Origin: Phycisphaeraceae bacterium
GTDB taxonomy: Bacteria > Planctomycetota > Phycisphaerae > Phycisphaerales > SM1A02
Assembly (NCBI GenBank): GCA_019636755.1
Contig: JAHBWZ010000003.1
Location: 434,001-498,000, forward strand
Length of the DNA stretch: 64,000 nt
Reading direction: 5' to 3'
The notes below the pieces were generated by a model. It ran no database searches, was not told the DNA's origin, and saw nothing but the letters and a program-made list of their open reading frames with translations. Shown piece by piece: positions 43,227 through 52,811 of this stretch. The translations under genes and the position numbers were made by a program. Each line of letters starts with the position of its first letter. The stretch's first letter is position 1.

Positions 43227-45092
43227 TCATGCGTAGCTGTGCAGGCCGGCGATCGTGAAGTTGATGACGACCCAGTTGAACAGCATCACGGCCGCCCCGA
43301 TCACGGCCAGGATCGCCGTCCACAGGCCCTTGTCCCGTGTCCGGATCCTGAGGTGGACCAGCACTGCCAGGACGATGAACGTATTCAGTGCGAACACTTC
43401 CTTCGGGTCCCAGCCCCAGGGCCGGCCCCAGGAGTGATCGGCCCAGATGGCGCCCATCACGATTCCCGCCCACAGCAGGATGAAGGAGAGTTCCATGAGG
43501 ATCATCGTGGTCCCGTCGAGCACCTGGGCGAACGTCGTCCGGGATCGTTCCAGCATCCCCCGACCGTCCGAACCGACCATGATGAGCGACGCGGCACCGC
43601 CCGCAGTGGCGTGTGCGATGCCGGGTTCGACGCCGCGCACCCAACCCGCCAGCCGAAGCACCAGGTAGATGAACGCGGAGACCGCGGCCATGAAGATGAG
43701 GGCGTACGAGAAGATGATCACGTTCGTGTGGATGTAGAGCCAGACGTCGTGGAGGACGGGCATCATGTTGTGGATGCTCGGATCCAGGTAGGCCGGCAGG
43801 AAGTGAGCGCACATGAGCGCGACGGCCGACGCGACGCAGGCAGCGATCGCGATCAGCGATCGGAGCGGCGATCGCCTCAGGAAGAGTTCGAAGCCGAGCG
43901 CGAAGACCGCGCTGAACCACACCGACGTGGTCACCGCTTCGTACATATTGGAGTTGGGCCACCGTCCCGAGACGTACCAGCGAAGCATCACGCTGAACGT
44001 ATGCAGCAGGACGGCCCCGATGAACATCGCCATGCCGACCCGTCGCGCCGCGGGCCAGCGGAAGACGGCGTGGAGGAGCAGCGGCACCAGCGCCAGACCG
44101 TAGATGATCCAGATCCAGACGAGATTGCTGCTCCGGAAGTACCAGCTCTCCCACGCCAGCCGAGCCGCGGCCGGGTAGATCTCGGGATCATCGTTCACCG
44201 CCGGCAGCAGGGACGTCAGGCGGACGACCGCGTCATTCACGCCCTCAGCGTTCTCGATCCGCCACGCCTCGCGGAATCGGGACCATGCTGAAGTGATCTC
44301 GTCGCGGAGTCCGGGCGGGAGCCCCTCGCGCAGCCGATCGCCCTCGCGGGCCGCGGCGAGTTCGTCAAGCGTGTGCCATGGTTCGTCGAACGCCCCGGAC
44401 GGCGGCGGAAGGAAGTTGAGGCTCCGGGAGAGCACTTCGGGGCGCCGGATCGACATGGCCGACGCCAGCCGCTCCACCGGCTTCGCCGTGCGCACGACGT
44501 CTGCGCTCATCTCCTGCAGCCGCCGCTGGACGAACGGGTCGGTGAGAAAGACCGGCGCGATCCGGCCATGCGACATGAACCCGTCCATGCGCCGGCGGAA
44601 GTCGTCGCGGAAGCCCTGTTCCTGCGCCGGCGTGAGACGGCCGGCCGCACTGCCGAACTGTCCTATCTGCGACTCGAGCGATGCTTCAAGGGCGCGACGG
44701 ATCTCACCCCGGACCAGCTTGTTCTGGACCCAGATGCAGTCAAGCGACTCGTACCGCTCCGGCCGGATCATCATGTCGAGGTAGGTGAACGAGGCCGACC
44801 GGCCCTCGAGTCGTTTCGGTCCGACGACCTGCCTGATCAGGGCGGTGGCGTGCGACTCGAACGATCGGACGCGCCCGTTCATGTGAACGGCAAGCCGGTC
44901 GAGCCCCCGCAGGTCCAGGCGATCCGCGAACGTGTCGGCCGGCGCCGGAGACTGCCGGCCGGCGGCAGGCAGTGTGACGGCCGTGACCGTGAGGAGCACC
45001 AGGAAGACATGGAGCACCGTGCCCGCGGGGCGCCGTCCGCGACGGCGAGGGCATCTCCATCCCGGGTTCATGCAGCGATCCGCGGTACGCAT
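43227..45092 (-). CDS. ccsA: Cytochrome c biogenesis protein CcsA/ResC with long N-terminal extension
   Basis: The 621-residue protein carries haem to apocytochromes in System II. The C-terminal part has several membrane helices and the WWD haem motif WADHSWGRPWGWDPKEVFA near residue 540. Conserved His residues occur in LLHTFSVML and near NMMPVLHDVWLYIHTNV. The first 300 residues are a non-membrane extension after an N-terminal signal or anchor, about twice the usual protein length and probably extracytoplasmic. The start overlaps the resB stop by ATGA. Confidence 0.92.
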   Translation of the reverse strand: MRTADRCMNPGWRCPRRRGRRPAGTVLHVFLVLLTVTAVTLPAAGRQSPAPADTFADRLDLRGLDRLAVHMNGRVRSFESHATALIRQVVGPKRLEGRSASFTYLDMMIRPERYESLDCIWVQNKLVRGEIRRALEASLESQIGQFGSAAGRLTPAQEQGFRDDFRRRMDGFMSHGRIAPVFLTDPFVQRRLQEMSADVVRTAKPVERLASAMSIRRPEVLSRSLNFLPPPSGAFDEPWHTLDELAAAREGDRLREGLPPGLRDEITSAWSRFREAWRIENAEGVNDAVVRLTSLLPAVNDDPEIYPAAARLAWESWYFRSSNLVWIWIIYGLALVPLLLHAVFRWPAARRVGMAMFIGAVLLHTFSVMLRWYVSGRWPNSNMYEAVTTSVWFSAVFALGFELFLRRSPLRSLIAIAACVASAVALMCAHFLPAYLDPSIHNMMPVLHDVWLYIHTNVIIFSYALIFMAAVSAFIYLVLRLAGWVRGVEPGIAHATAGGAASLIMVGSDGRGMLERSRTTFAQVLDGTTMILMELSFILLWAGIVMGAIWADHSWGRPWGWDPKEVFALNTFIVLAVLVHLRIRTRDKGLWTAILAVIGAAVMLFNWVVINFTIAGLHSYA

Positions 45093-47557
45093 CACTCGAG
45101 CACCTCCACGGGCGCCGGCGGCGGTGCCCCGATACGGTCCGGCCGTCGACCGGGCGACGTCGACGCGGCGAGTTCCGCATGCACCCGGACCGCGCGCCGC
45201 CGCTTGATGTACGGCTTCACATAGAACGCGTAGATCATCCCGACCACCGAGAGACAGCATCCGAAGAGCTGGACAAGAACGCCGTGCCTGTTGGCGACGC
45301 CCAGCACGGTGTAGTTGAGACCCGCGGATCCGGGATCCGTCTCGCCTCTCGACTGGTCCGGCGGGTCCCATTGCGCCTGGAAGTACCAGAGGCCTCCGTA
45401 CGGCTTCGGCTGATTGACGCTCACGAGAATCGGGTCCGACCAGCCGTCTGACTCGACGAACTTCACGCGGCTCTGCCAGTCCAGGATGCTCGCCGTCGAT
45501 CCGGTGAAGCCGCCGATATGCGACTTGACCACGAAGTCCTCCAGCACCGCCGGCCGCGGAAGCCGTTCTCGCCGCCTGGAGAAGAGCATCTCGATCTCGC
45601 GGCCGTCCTTCAGGACGACCGTCGTCGGGCGATACGGATACCGGCGGAGCGTCCGATCCGCGCTGTCGAACGGATACCGATGGAACGGCAGCCAGTGTGA
45701 GTCGTACCCGTCGCCCGTGGGCACGGAGACACGGACCATCGAGGCGAGGAGTCCGACTTCCCGGCTCCGCTGGTTCGGGGGAACGACCAGCGGACGGACC
45801 TCCGACCGGGTTTCCGCGGCGTATCGATCAATGGTCAGCGTCATGCCGGACGCGATCGGCACAGGTGCACCGACACGTACCGGGACGACCCGCAGCGGGT
45901 CTGATCCGCCCGGCACGGGCACCAGGAGTCGGAGCGTTTCCCGCTCAGGTCCCGCGACCAGGCGGATCGCGGATCGCCGCCCCGGTCGGAACCGCGTCAC
46001 GATCCGATCGTCGAGCACCGCCGGCGCCGAATGGGCGGACATCGCTCCGTCCACCGCCGCTTCCCGGGTATTCGCCGGATCCTCGAACACCCATCGCTGC
46101 CATGTGCGCTGCCCGTCCGAGAGTTCAACGACGGCCAGTGCTCCGGACCACTGTCCGAAGTCGAGTGCATCCGTGATCTGCATCACGCGGAACCGGAAAG
46201 AGCCCCCTCCGACGGGGCGCCACTGCTCGTCGGCGACGATGTCCGGCGTCACCGCGATCCCCTCGCCCGGGACCTCGATCTCCAGTCGCGCCGCGATGAC
46301 CTCGCGCAGTCGATCGAGCGCCGCTTCATCGTCGATCCAGTGGAACTCGAGTGCACCGTCCAGGACCCGGCTCTCCTCCGGCGGGGAGACGGCGAGCTGG
46401 AACGACTGTCTCAGCCCCGCGTCGTTCGCGAAGGTCACGCCGACGGCGGGCGAGAGCACGTCGCCACCGGGAACCCGGCGGCGCTGAAGCTCTCCGTATC
46501 GCACGTACTCGGCAAGCCTGATCGCCGTCCCATCGAGCGGATCCTCCGGGTCCAGCGCCGGCACATCCACGCGGAGCGACCGCGCCGGCGGAAGCAGCGT
46601 GCCCGGGTCCGCCCAGACGCTCGCCGGTGAGGCAATGCGGTCGGACCAGATCGGCATGCGCGCAATCGGGCGCTCGATCCACGGCGTCGGGATCCGGACA
46701 CCGGATGCATCACGCCGGATCTCGCGCAGGTAAAGCGCGCGGGATTCCATGACGTAGAACCACGACTGCGGCTCGTACTCAAGCGCCACGGACAGTTCAT
46801 CGTCGACGAGCGCGGTGCCCCGCACATTCCTCGCCCGTGCCCACGGCTGCGCGGGGTCGGCGGATCGCACGAGGTCCTCCGTGTACTGCGGGTATCCCGC
46901 CAGCAGTTCGCGGACGAACGTCTCGCGTCCGTTGTCGACGAGCAGCGAGACCTTGTAGACCCGCTTCCCGGCATCGTCACCGCTCAGGAGTTCCCAGTCC
47001 GGGGTGATCCCAAGGACACGCATCCGGTACGGCAGCGACGGGTCGGCGAATCCCAGTCTCGCGCCCGGCATTGCGGTGGAGACCGCCTCCATCCCCCCCG
47101 GCAGCGTGGCACGGATCTGTCTCCGGGCAATCGGCGCGTCGCCCTCGATCTTGGCACCGAAGTACCAGACGCTGCCCGCGGCGATCACCAGGATACCGCT
47201 GTGAATCATCCAGACCCCGAGATTCACCACGTTGAACGGGATCCGGCGGATCGTCGCGACGATGATGTTCAGACAGAGCAATGCGATCAGGACGTTGAAC
47301 GGCCACCAGTGAAACCACTCGAACTCGCTGAGTTCGAAGACCTCGCGGACATTGGTCCAGCTCGCAGGCTCCAGGATCCGCCAGCTCGTCGGGATGCCCG
47401 CGGATCCGATCGATGAGTAGATGAAGAGCAGCGTGAGCGTGACCAGGCCGAGGGGAATGCTGCTGAAGAGATCGAGCAGCCGCTTCGGAGCGCCGGCCAC
47501 GGACCGGACTCCGGGCGTCGGTCCAGCCACCGTTGAATCGGGGTTCTGTTCGGTCAT
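45092..47557 (-). CDS. resB: Cytochrome c biogenesis protein ResB
   Basis: The 821-residue partner of CcsA has N-terminal helices near residues 27-50 (SIPLGLVTLTLLFIY), 80-100 (WPFNVLIALLCLNIIVATI) and 108-125. A very large periplasmic domain follows. The C-terminal helix is near 775-795 (VLVQLFGCCLSVVGMIYAF) and the tail is basic. Near residue 740, FTGSTASILDWQSRVKFVE and VNQPKPYGGLWYFQAQWD are typical ResB blocks. It is coupled to ccsA and is about 300 residues longer than common ResB proteins. Confidence 0.9.
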   Translation of the reverse strand: MTEQNPDSTVAGPTPGVRSVAGAPKRLLDLFSSIPLGLVTLTLLFIYSSIGSAGIPTSWRILEPASWTNVREVFELSEFEWFHWWPFNVLIALLCLNIIVATIRRIPFNVVNLGVWMIHSGILVIAAGSVWYFGAKIEGDAPIARRQIRATLPGGMEAVSTAMPGARLGFADPSLPYRMRVLGITPDWELLSGDDAGKRVYKVSLLVDNGRETFVRELLAGYPQYTEDLVRSADPAQPWARARNVRGTALVDDELSVALEYEPQSWFYVMESRALYLREIRRDASGVRIPTPWIERPIARMPIWSDRIASPASVWADPGTLLPPARSLRVDVPALDPEDPLDGTAIRLAEYVRYGELQRRRVPGGDVLSPAVGVTFANDAGLRQSFQLAVSPPEESRVLDGALEFHWIDDEAALDRLREVIAARLEIEVPGEGIAVTPDIVADEQWRPVGGGSFRFRVMQITDALDFGQWSGALAVVELSDGQRTWQRWVFEDPANTREAAVDGAMSAHSAPAVLDDRIVTRFRPGRRSAIRLVAGPERETLRLLVPVPGGSDPLRVVPVRVGAPVPIASGMTLTIDRYAAETRSEVRPLVVPPNQRSREVGLLASMVRVSVPTGDGYDSHWLPFHRYPFDSADRTLRRYPYRPTTVVLKDGREIEMLFSRRRERLPRPAVLEDFVVKSHIGGFTGSTASILDWQSRVKFVESDGWSDPILVSVNQPKPYGGLWYFQAQWDPPDQSRGETDPGSAGLNYTVLGVANRHGVLVQLFGCCLSVVGMIYAFYVKPYIKRRRAVRVHAELAASTSPGRRPDRIGAPPPAPVEVLE

Positions 47558-47664
47558 GTCGGTCGGAGCGTGTCGCGTCGGGGATGCCGGCTCGCTGAGA
47601 ACCGCGGTGAGGGAAGGATGGGAGCCCGGGAGGGCCTGACCCGGCCGTGCCGGACCCGAGGACA

Positions 47665-47690
47665 GACCCATCGTCCGTCGACGACGGGTC
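47665..47690 (-). terminator. Hairpin between htrA and resB
   Basis: Arms GACCCATCGTC (47665-47675) and GACGACGGGTC (47680-47690) pair over 10 of 11 positions with a 4-base loop. It lies 82 bases after the htrA stop and 108 before the resB start on the same strand, so it may be a terminator or part of the resB leader. A -10-like TACAGT is at 47708-47713 on the minus strand. Confidence 0.35.
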
Positions 47691-47771
47691 CGTTCAATCA
47701 GGGGGCAACTGTAGCCGCGATCCAGTTCGGCGCGTCGCGACCAGAGGAGCGCCCGGACAGGTGAGCGCGAC

Positions 47772-49265
47772 TCAGCGCAGCGTGATCGGGCCGGTCCGCT
47801 GGACCTTCATGCCCCGTTCGATCCGGAGAACCCGGACCTGGAGTGTCGCGCCGGGACCGGCGCGATCCAGAATCTCCGCCAGTTCCGCCGCGGTGGTCAC
47901 GTGGAAGTCTCCGAGGGCGAGCAGGATGTCCCTTCGGATCAGCCCCGCGTCCTCCGCGGCGCTGCCAGGGAGTACCTCGGCGACGTAGATCCCCGCGGCC
48001 CGGCGCAGTCCGAGTTGTCGCGCGAACTCCTCGGACAGCGGGAGCACGGCGATCCCCAGTCGCTCGTGGGCCAGCTTCACGGCGTCAGGACGCACCCGCG
48101 CCGCGAGCGGGAACTCGACGTCGACCGGGGAACCATCGCGCCCGACCCGGAGGCGGAGCCGATCCCCCGGCGTCCTTCGGATCAGGGCAATGTGGAAGTC
48201 GATGCCCTCGCGGACCTCCTGGCCGTCGATCGCCAGCAGAACGTCGCCGGCGCGGATGCCCGCGCGGGCGCCGGGCCCGTCCGGCTGCACGCTGACGACG
48301 CGCGGCCGCCGGAGCACGTCGACTTCGATGCCGGTGACGATTCCGTAGCGGCGTTCCACGTCGATCAGGTGAGGCAGCACCTCGCGCAACTGGTCGACCG
48401 GGATGGCGAACCCGATGTTCTGCGCGTCCCCGCGGATCGCGGTATTGATCCCGATCAGTTCTCCGAGGATGTTGAGGAGCGGTCCCCCGGAGTTCCCCGG
48501 GTTGATGCTCGCGTCGGTCTGGATCAGGCCGGTGAACGCGACCTCCGGGGAAACCGAGATCTCCCGGTCCACCGCGCTCACCACGCCCGCCGTCACCGTG
48601 TGCGCGTAGCCGAGCGGATTGCCGATGGCGACCACCGCCTCACCGATCATGAGATCATCGCTTCGCCCCAGCGGCAGCGTCGGAAGCGGATCATCCGCCT
48701 CGATCTTCAGGATCGCCAGGTCCCGCCGGGGGTCACTCGCGATGATCTGGGCGTCGAGTTCCAGGCCGTTGCTCAGCGTGACCCGGTGCTCGGCCCCCCG
48801 CGCGACGACGTGCGCATTGGTCACGATGTATCCCGCCGGATGCACGATGAATCCGCTGCCGACGCTGCCCCGCTTGTAGCTGCGGGTTCGGGGCTGGCGG
48901 GGCATGACATCGAAGAGGTCCTCGAGAAGACCATCGAACGGCGAACGACTCCGGACGACGATCTCCTCGACGGAGGCGATGTTCACGACGGCGTCGCGCC
49001 GCTGCTCGAACACTTCGACGATCGGTGACCGGCGCGCCGCCCTCGTCGCCTGCCGGGAATCCGCCGCGGATTCACCGTCCACCGCCGGACGGTTCATGCC
49101 CCGCTGGCTCTCCTCCGCCAGCGCCGGCCCGCCGGCGGCCGCGGCCTCTGTCCAGACGGAACGAAGCGGCGGTGCGACAGACACGATGACACAGAGCGCA
49201 GCAATCCGGCGCAGTGCCGCGCCCGGTCGGACGCGGACACGCCTTGAGCAGCATGACTGTTCCAT
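47772..49265 (-). CDS. HtrA/DegP-type periplasmic serine protease
   Basis: The 497-residue protein has a signal-like segment near 18-34 and a trypsin-fold protease domain. The triad is visible as H152 (TNAHVV), D182 (DPRRDLAIL) and S259 (GNSGGPLL). PDZ domains follow near residues 310-390 (RAGDVLLAIDGQEV) and 410-495 (LIRRDILLALGDFHV). It degrades or refolds damaged envelope proteins. The ATG at 49265 has AGGAG 8 bases upstream; another ATG at 49289 overlaps the hbd stop. It follows hbd in one operon. Confidence 0.93.
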   Translation of the reverse strand: MEQSCCSRRVRVRPGAALRRIAALCVIVSVAPPLRSVWTEAAAAGGPALAEESQRGMNRPAVDGESAADSRQATRAARRSPIVEVFEQRRDAVVNIASVEEIVVRSRSPFDGLLEDLFDVMPRQPRTRSYKRGSVGSGFIVHPAGYIVTNAHVVARGAEHRVTLSNGLELDAQIIASDPRRDLAILKIEADDPLPTLPLGRSDDLMIGEAVVAIGNPLGYAHTVTAGVVSAVDREISVSPEVAFTGLIQTDASINPGNSGGPLLNILGELIGINTAIRGDAQNIGFAIPVDQLREVLPHLIDVERRYGIVTGIEVDVLRRPRVVSVQPDGPGARAGIRAGDVLLAIDGQEVREGIDFHIALIRRTPGDRLRLRVGRDGSPVDVEFPLAARVRPDAVKLAHERLGIAVLPLSEEFARQLGLRRAAGIYVAEVLPGSAAEDAGLIRRDILLALGDFHVTTAAELAEILDRAGPGATLQVRVLRIERGMKVQRTGPITLR

Positions 49266-49285
49266 GGCGCAGACTCCTGACGCGC

Positions 49286-50146
49286 TCATTGCGGATGGTC
49301 GTAGACGCCTCCCCCGGATTTGTCGCCCAGCCTGCCCGCCGTCACCAGCTGACGCAGCAGCGGACAGGGGAAGTACCTGTCCTGCCCCAGTTCCCGGAAG
49401 AGCACCATGAGGATGTCGTGACACACGTCGAGCCCGATGAAGTCCGCGAGCCGGAGCGGTCCCATCGGGAAGTTGCAGCCCAGCTTCATGATCTCGTCGA
49501 TGTGCTTCGGCTCGGCGACGCCCTCCATCCAGGCATAGAAGGCCTCGTTGATCATCGGCATGAGCACGCGGTTGGAGACGAAGCCCGCCCGGTCGTGGGC
49601 CGGGATCGGCACCTTCCCGAGTCGCTCCGCGACCGCGACGGTCCGCGCGACCGTTTCGTCGCTCGTCATCAGGCCGCGGATGACCTCGACCAGCTTCATC
49701 ACGGGCACCGGGTTGAAGAAGTGCATGCCGACAACGCGATCGGCGCCCGGGCCGACCGCGGCACCGATGGAGGTGATGGAGATCGATGACGTGTTCGTCG
49801 CGAGCACGGTCGACTCCGGGAACGTCCGCGCCATCTCCTCGAAGATCCGCCGCTTGATCTCCGGATTCTCCGTCGCGGCCTCGACCGCCAGGCCGGCCGC
49901 CGCGCCCTGGGCCATCGAGCCGTGGTAGGTGATCCGCGAGAGGAGAGCATCGGACTCCGTCGACGACATCCGTCCCTTCTCCACGCTGCGCGATGCAGTC
50001 TTCGCGTGGTACTCCCTGGCTCGTTCCAGCTGCGCCGGTGCGACGTCGATCTGCCAGGCGCGCATCCCGGCCTGCGCGGCGACGTACGCGATCCCGCTTC
50101 CCATGGTCCCGGCGCCGATGACTGCGACTCCCTCGATCCTGTTCAT
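49286..50146 (-). CDS. hbd: 3-hydroxybutyryl-CoA dehydrogenase
   Basis: The 286-residue protein is a short 3-hydroxyacyl-CoA dehydrogenase. The NAD-binding loop is VIGAGTMGSGIA (residues 9-20), the catalytic His is in GMHFFNPVP near residue 138, and FVSNRVLMPMINEA near 186 and PMGPLRLADFIGLD near 225 are family blocks. It acts in butyrate/PHB-type or beta-oxidation metabolism. A TATGCT hexamer near 50309-50314 on the minus strand could be its -10. Confidence 0.94.
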   Translation of the reverse strand: MNRIEGVAVIGAGTMGSGIAYVAAQAGMRAWQIDVAPAQLERAREYHAKTASRSVEKGRMSSTESDALLSRITYHGSMAQGAAAGLAVEAATENPEIKRRIFEEMARTFPESTVLATNTSSISITSIGAAVGPGADRVVGMHFFNPVPVMKLVEVIRGLMTSDETVARTVAVAERLGKVPIPAHDRAGFVSNRVLMPMINEAFYAWMEGVAEPKHIDEIMKLGCNFPMGPLRLADFIGLDVCHDILMVLFRELGQDRYFPCPLLRQLVTAGRLGDKSGGGVYDHPQ

Positions 50147-50383
50147 GCGTTGTGGTCCTTCCCTGCTCCGGTCCGCGTTCGTGAGGCCGCTCCGGGGACC
50201 GACGGCGCGAGCGCGGCCCCGCCCGCACGACCGCGGCCCGCGGCATCCCGGCCGACCGGCATCGCGTCGCCGGGATGCCACCACCACCGGCGGTCGAGCG
50301 AGCGGCGCAGCATACCGCACGCCGGAACGGCCGACGCCATCCCGCGGGACGACGGCGCCGGAATCCGGCACGGGCTCAATGCA

Positions 50384-50413
50384 GCGACCCGCGGGATCGC
50401 TCCCGCGGGTCGC
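50384..50413 (-). terminator. Strong hairpin downstream of the redoxin gene
   Basis: GCGACCCGCGGGA (50384-50396) and TCCCGCGGGTCGC (50401-50413) pair perfectly over 13 bases around a TCGC loop, 30 bases past the redoxin stop. It has no T tract. Confidence 0.6.
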
Positions 50414-50443
50414 GCATGCATGGCGGTCAGAGACCGGGCCGGT

Positions 50444-51091
50444 TCAGTTCGCCGAGGCGTACTTCACCGAGCAGCCCCACGGGCGGACGTAGTCGGGCGA
50501 GACGGACTCGCCGGCCTTCATCTGCCGGAGCGCATTGAGGACGTAGAGGGTGGCGTCGGCCTTCTTCCCGGTGTTGTCGTCAGAGAAGGCGCCGTGGTAC
50601 CGGAGGACGCCCGTCTCATCGATGACGAACATGTGCGGCGTCGTGCGCGCGTCGAACGACCGGCCGACCTTGCCGTCGTAGTCGACCAGGATCGGCATGT
50701 CGAGCTCCGCCTTCCTGAGGTACTCGGTGCTCTGCTTCACCATGTCGTCACGACTGATGTTCGCGGTCGAGTTGACGAGGAGGTAGACGTAGTTGTCCCC
50801 CATCTTCTTCATCTCCGAGATCATCGCGTGCACACGCCTGTTCTCGTAGATGTTGCGGACGTAGGGGCAGCCGGGGTTGTACCACTCCATCACCACGACC
50901 TTGCCCTTGAAGTCCGCGAGCGAGTGCGACTTGCCGTTCGTGTCGACCATCGTCCAGGCCGGCGCCGCCTGTCCGATCTTCGCCGTGGCCTTCGTCGCGC
51001 CGGTGTTCTGCGCATTGGCGCCGATCGCCGCCGCGGCAAGAGCGACCAGGCCGAGCGTGATGGCGGGGAAGAGACGTCGTCGTGTGTTCAT
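50444..51091 (-). CDS. Exported redoxin (AhpC/TSA-like) protein
   Basis: The 215-residue protein has a signal peptide (residues 1-27, ending near ANA-Q) and a thioredoxin-fold domain. Its reactive Cys75 is in WYNPGCPYV, where the second Cys of a CxxC is replaced by Val. Other blocks are VDYDGKVGRSFDARTTPHMFVID near 137 and a C-terminal RPWGCSVKY with Cys207. This pattern is common in exported planctomycete redoxins. It starts 3 bases after the dsbD-N-like gene, so the two form a periplasmic thiol operon. Confidence 0.9.
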   Translation of the reverse strand: MNTRRRLFPAITLGLVALAAAAIGANAQNTGATKATAKIGQAAPAWTMVDTNGKSHSLADFKGKVVVMEWYNPGCPYVRNIYENRRVHAMISEMKKMGDNYVYLLVNSTANISRDDMVKQSTEYLRKAELDMPILVDYDGKVGRSFDARTTPHMFVIDETGVLRYHGAFSDDNTGKKADATLYVLNALRQMKAGESVSPDYVRPWGCSVKYASAN

Positions 51092-51094
51092 TGG

Positions 51095-52078
51095 TTACTC
51101 CTTGGTCTGGTTCGGATGAGGGAGCGGGACATGGACCTGATACGCCGGATCGTCCGGCCTGTCGCCGAGAAGCAGAAGTCCGCGGATCGCCGGCACCGTG
51201 CCGGGCATCAGGTTCTGGGCGCGGACCTCGTACTGGATGCGGAGCGTGAATCTCCCCTCCGACCCGGGTGTCGTGTGCACATCGCCGATCACGACGCCGG
51301 AAACCTCCGATGGAAGGAAACGCATCCGGGTGAATCCGCCGGTCGAGCCCGACGCGATCAGTGCGCCCGGCTCGCGCTGGAGGGTGATACCGCTGAGCCG
51401 CTCGATCGGTTGAGGCAGTCGGCGGAAGTGCCGATCCAGCAGGTCACCGTCCGGTCCGGCAGTCCGTGCCGCCGTGGTGCCCGCGGCTGCCGGCGGGAGC
51501 AGGACCTCTCCAGAGGCCTCTCCGATCAGGCACTGACCGAGACAGACAAGATAGGTGCATCGGATCCGGAATCGAAGCGGCGACGAGGGAAGCACCACCG
51601 GCGCGCTGACCGGGATGAAGAACACCGCTTCGCGGGCGTACCCGAAGGTCGTCTCCTCGGGCGTCGAGAACGTCTCGGGCCTCGGGAACCGGACGGCGCC
51701 GACGGTGAAGCCGTCCGGCGCCTCCACGTCGATGACCGGCGGTGCACCGCTGTCACCGGGGTGCTCCCAGTAGGTGTGCCAGCCGTCCCGCAGGCGCACC
51801 ACCACCGCCAGGTGGAAGAGCGTCTCCGGGACCACAGCCTGGACATCTGCGACGAATCCGACGCGTGAGACATCTGACGCAATCTGCGCACCCGCTTCCC
51901 GGGACCACCACCCGAAGCCGGAAATTCCTACGATGACCGCCGCGGTCCACCGCAGACATCGCGGCCCGCCCCATCGACCGGACGTGCGTCCCCCCCGTCC
52001 CGCGTCCGAGGCGCTGTCCGCGGCCGGTCGATCCTGGCCGGCCAGGCCGGGAGCCACCGTGTTCCGGTCGAGTGACAT
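51095..52078 (-). CDS. Exported DsbD N-terminal-domain-like protein
   Basis: The 327-residue protein has a hydrophobic signal or anchor near residues 43-60 and a domain like the periplasmic alpha domain of DsbD: HTYWEHPGDSGAPPVIDVEAP near 100 and IRCTYLVCLGQCLIGEA near 175 with three Cys. The electron-carrying membrane part and the thioredoxin-like gamma domain of full DsbD are absent. Three ATGs (52078, 52090, 52108) are possible starts; ribosome-binding sites do not decide. It is coupled to the redoxin gene and divergent from a rhodanese lipoprotein. Confidence 0.78.
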   Translation of the reverse strand: MSLDRNTVAPGLAGQDRPAADSASDAGRGGRTSGRWGGPRCLRWTAAVIVGISGFGWWSREAGAQIASDVSRVGFVADVQAVVPETLFHLAVVVRLRDGWHTYWEHPGDSGAPPVIDVEAPDGFTVGAVRFPRPETFSTPEETTFGYAREAVFFIPVSAPVVLPSSPLRFRIRCTYLVCLGQCLIGEASGEVLLPPAAAGTTAARTAGPDGDLLDRHFRRLPQPIERLSGITLQREPGALIASGSTGGFTRMRFLPSEVSGVVIGDVHTTPGSEGRFTLRIQYEVRAQNLMPGTVPAIRGLLLLGDRPDDPAYQVHVPLPHPNQTKE

Positions 52079-52253
52079 TCCGCAATCCATCGCGAGCAGG
52101 ACTCCCATGCCCCACACAGAATCGATCCGAACCCGCCGTCCGATTCGCCGCCGGATCACGGACCCGGTGGCGGGTGGACCCGACGTCCCGGCGCCGATGA
52201 TCATCCCCGCGTACCCGTCGGTACCGGGGAAGAAGCGACCCGGCGGAGGCGGG

Positions 52254-52751
52254 ATGGTATTCCCCCGAGGCGGCCGCGGCGGCCGGCAGGGCCGATCGCG
52301 GCCGATCCGGACCCTCGCCGTGTCCCTGCTCGCCTGCTGCACCACGCTCCCGGGATGTTCCGGGACGAGGACGAGCGATCGCGACCTCGTATGGGTCTCG
52401 AATGAGGATGCGCTGAGAGGCGTCGAGCGCCGTGCCCGCGGCCTCCGGTTGGCCGAGTCCCGCGGCGGCGCGTTCGTTGACCCCCGATCCCGCGACGAGT
52501 TCATCGCGCGGAGAATCCCGGGAGCGATCCACCTTCCGCTGGAGCGGGCCCGGGCCGACCACGAAACGCTCCGGCGATTCGACACGATCGTGGTCTACGG
52601 GCCCGATGCGTCCAGCCCGCTGGCTGCGGCGATGAGCAAGGTTCTCATCGAACTCGGGTACAGCGATGTCAGAACGCTCCGGGCCGGGCTCGCTGGCTGG
52701 GTGGCGGAGGGTCGGGAGACGGAGTCGGGCCATCCGCCGCGCGGGTCCTGA
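52254..52751 (+). CDS. Rhodanese-like lipoprotein
   Basis: The 165-residue protein has a lipoprotein signal ending in LPGC (Cys near residue 35) and a rhodanese-like domain: FVDPRSRDEFIARRIPGAIHLP near 72-93. At the active loop it reads VVYGPD, so the usual catalytic Cys is replaced by Gly and it may bind rather than transfer sulfur. It ends with LRAGLAGWVAEG. The ATG at 52254 has GGAGG nearby and gives a proper lipoprotein signal. Confidence 0.82.
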   Translation: MVFPRGGRGGRQGRSRPIRTLAVSLLACCTTLPGCSGTRTSDRDLVWVSNEDALRGVERRARGLRLAESRGGAFVDPRSRDEFIARRIPGAIHLPLERARADHETLRRFDTIVVYGPDASSPLAAAMSKVLIELGYSDVRTLRAGLAGWVAEGRETESGHPPRGS

Positions 52752-52811
52752 TGCCCGAGGGTTTGTCCGGGCGGGTCACCGTGTCACGCGACCGGGCGTC
52801 GATGAACGGGC

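Noticed and set aside
41886-44291. An 801-codon open frame opposite ccsA and its neighbour
   Set aside because: It spans parts of two real minus-strand genes and the gap between them, with low-complexity Arg/His/Asp composition and no recognisable motif.
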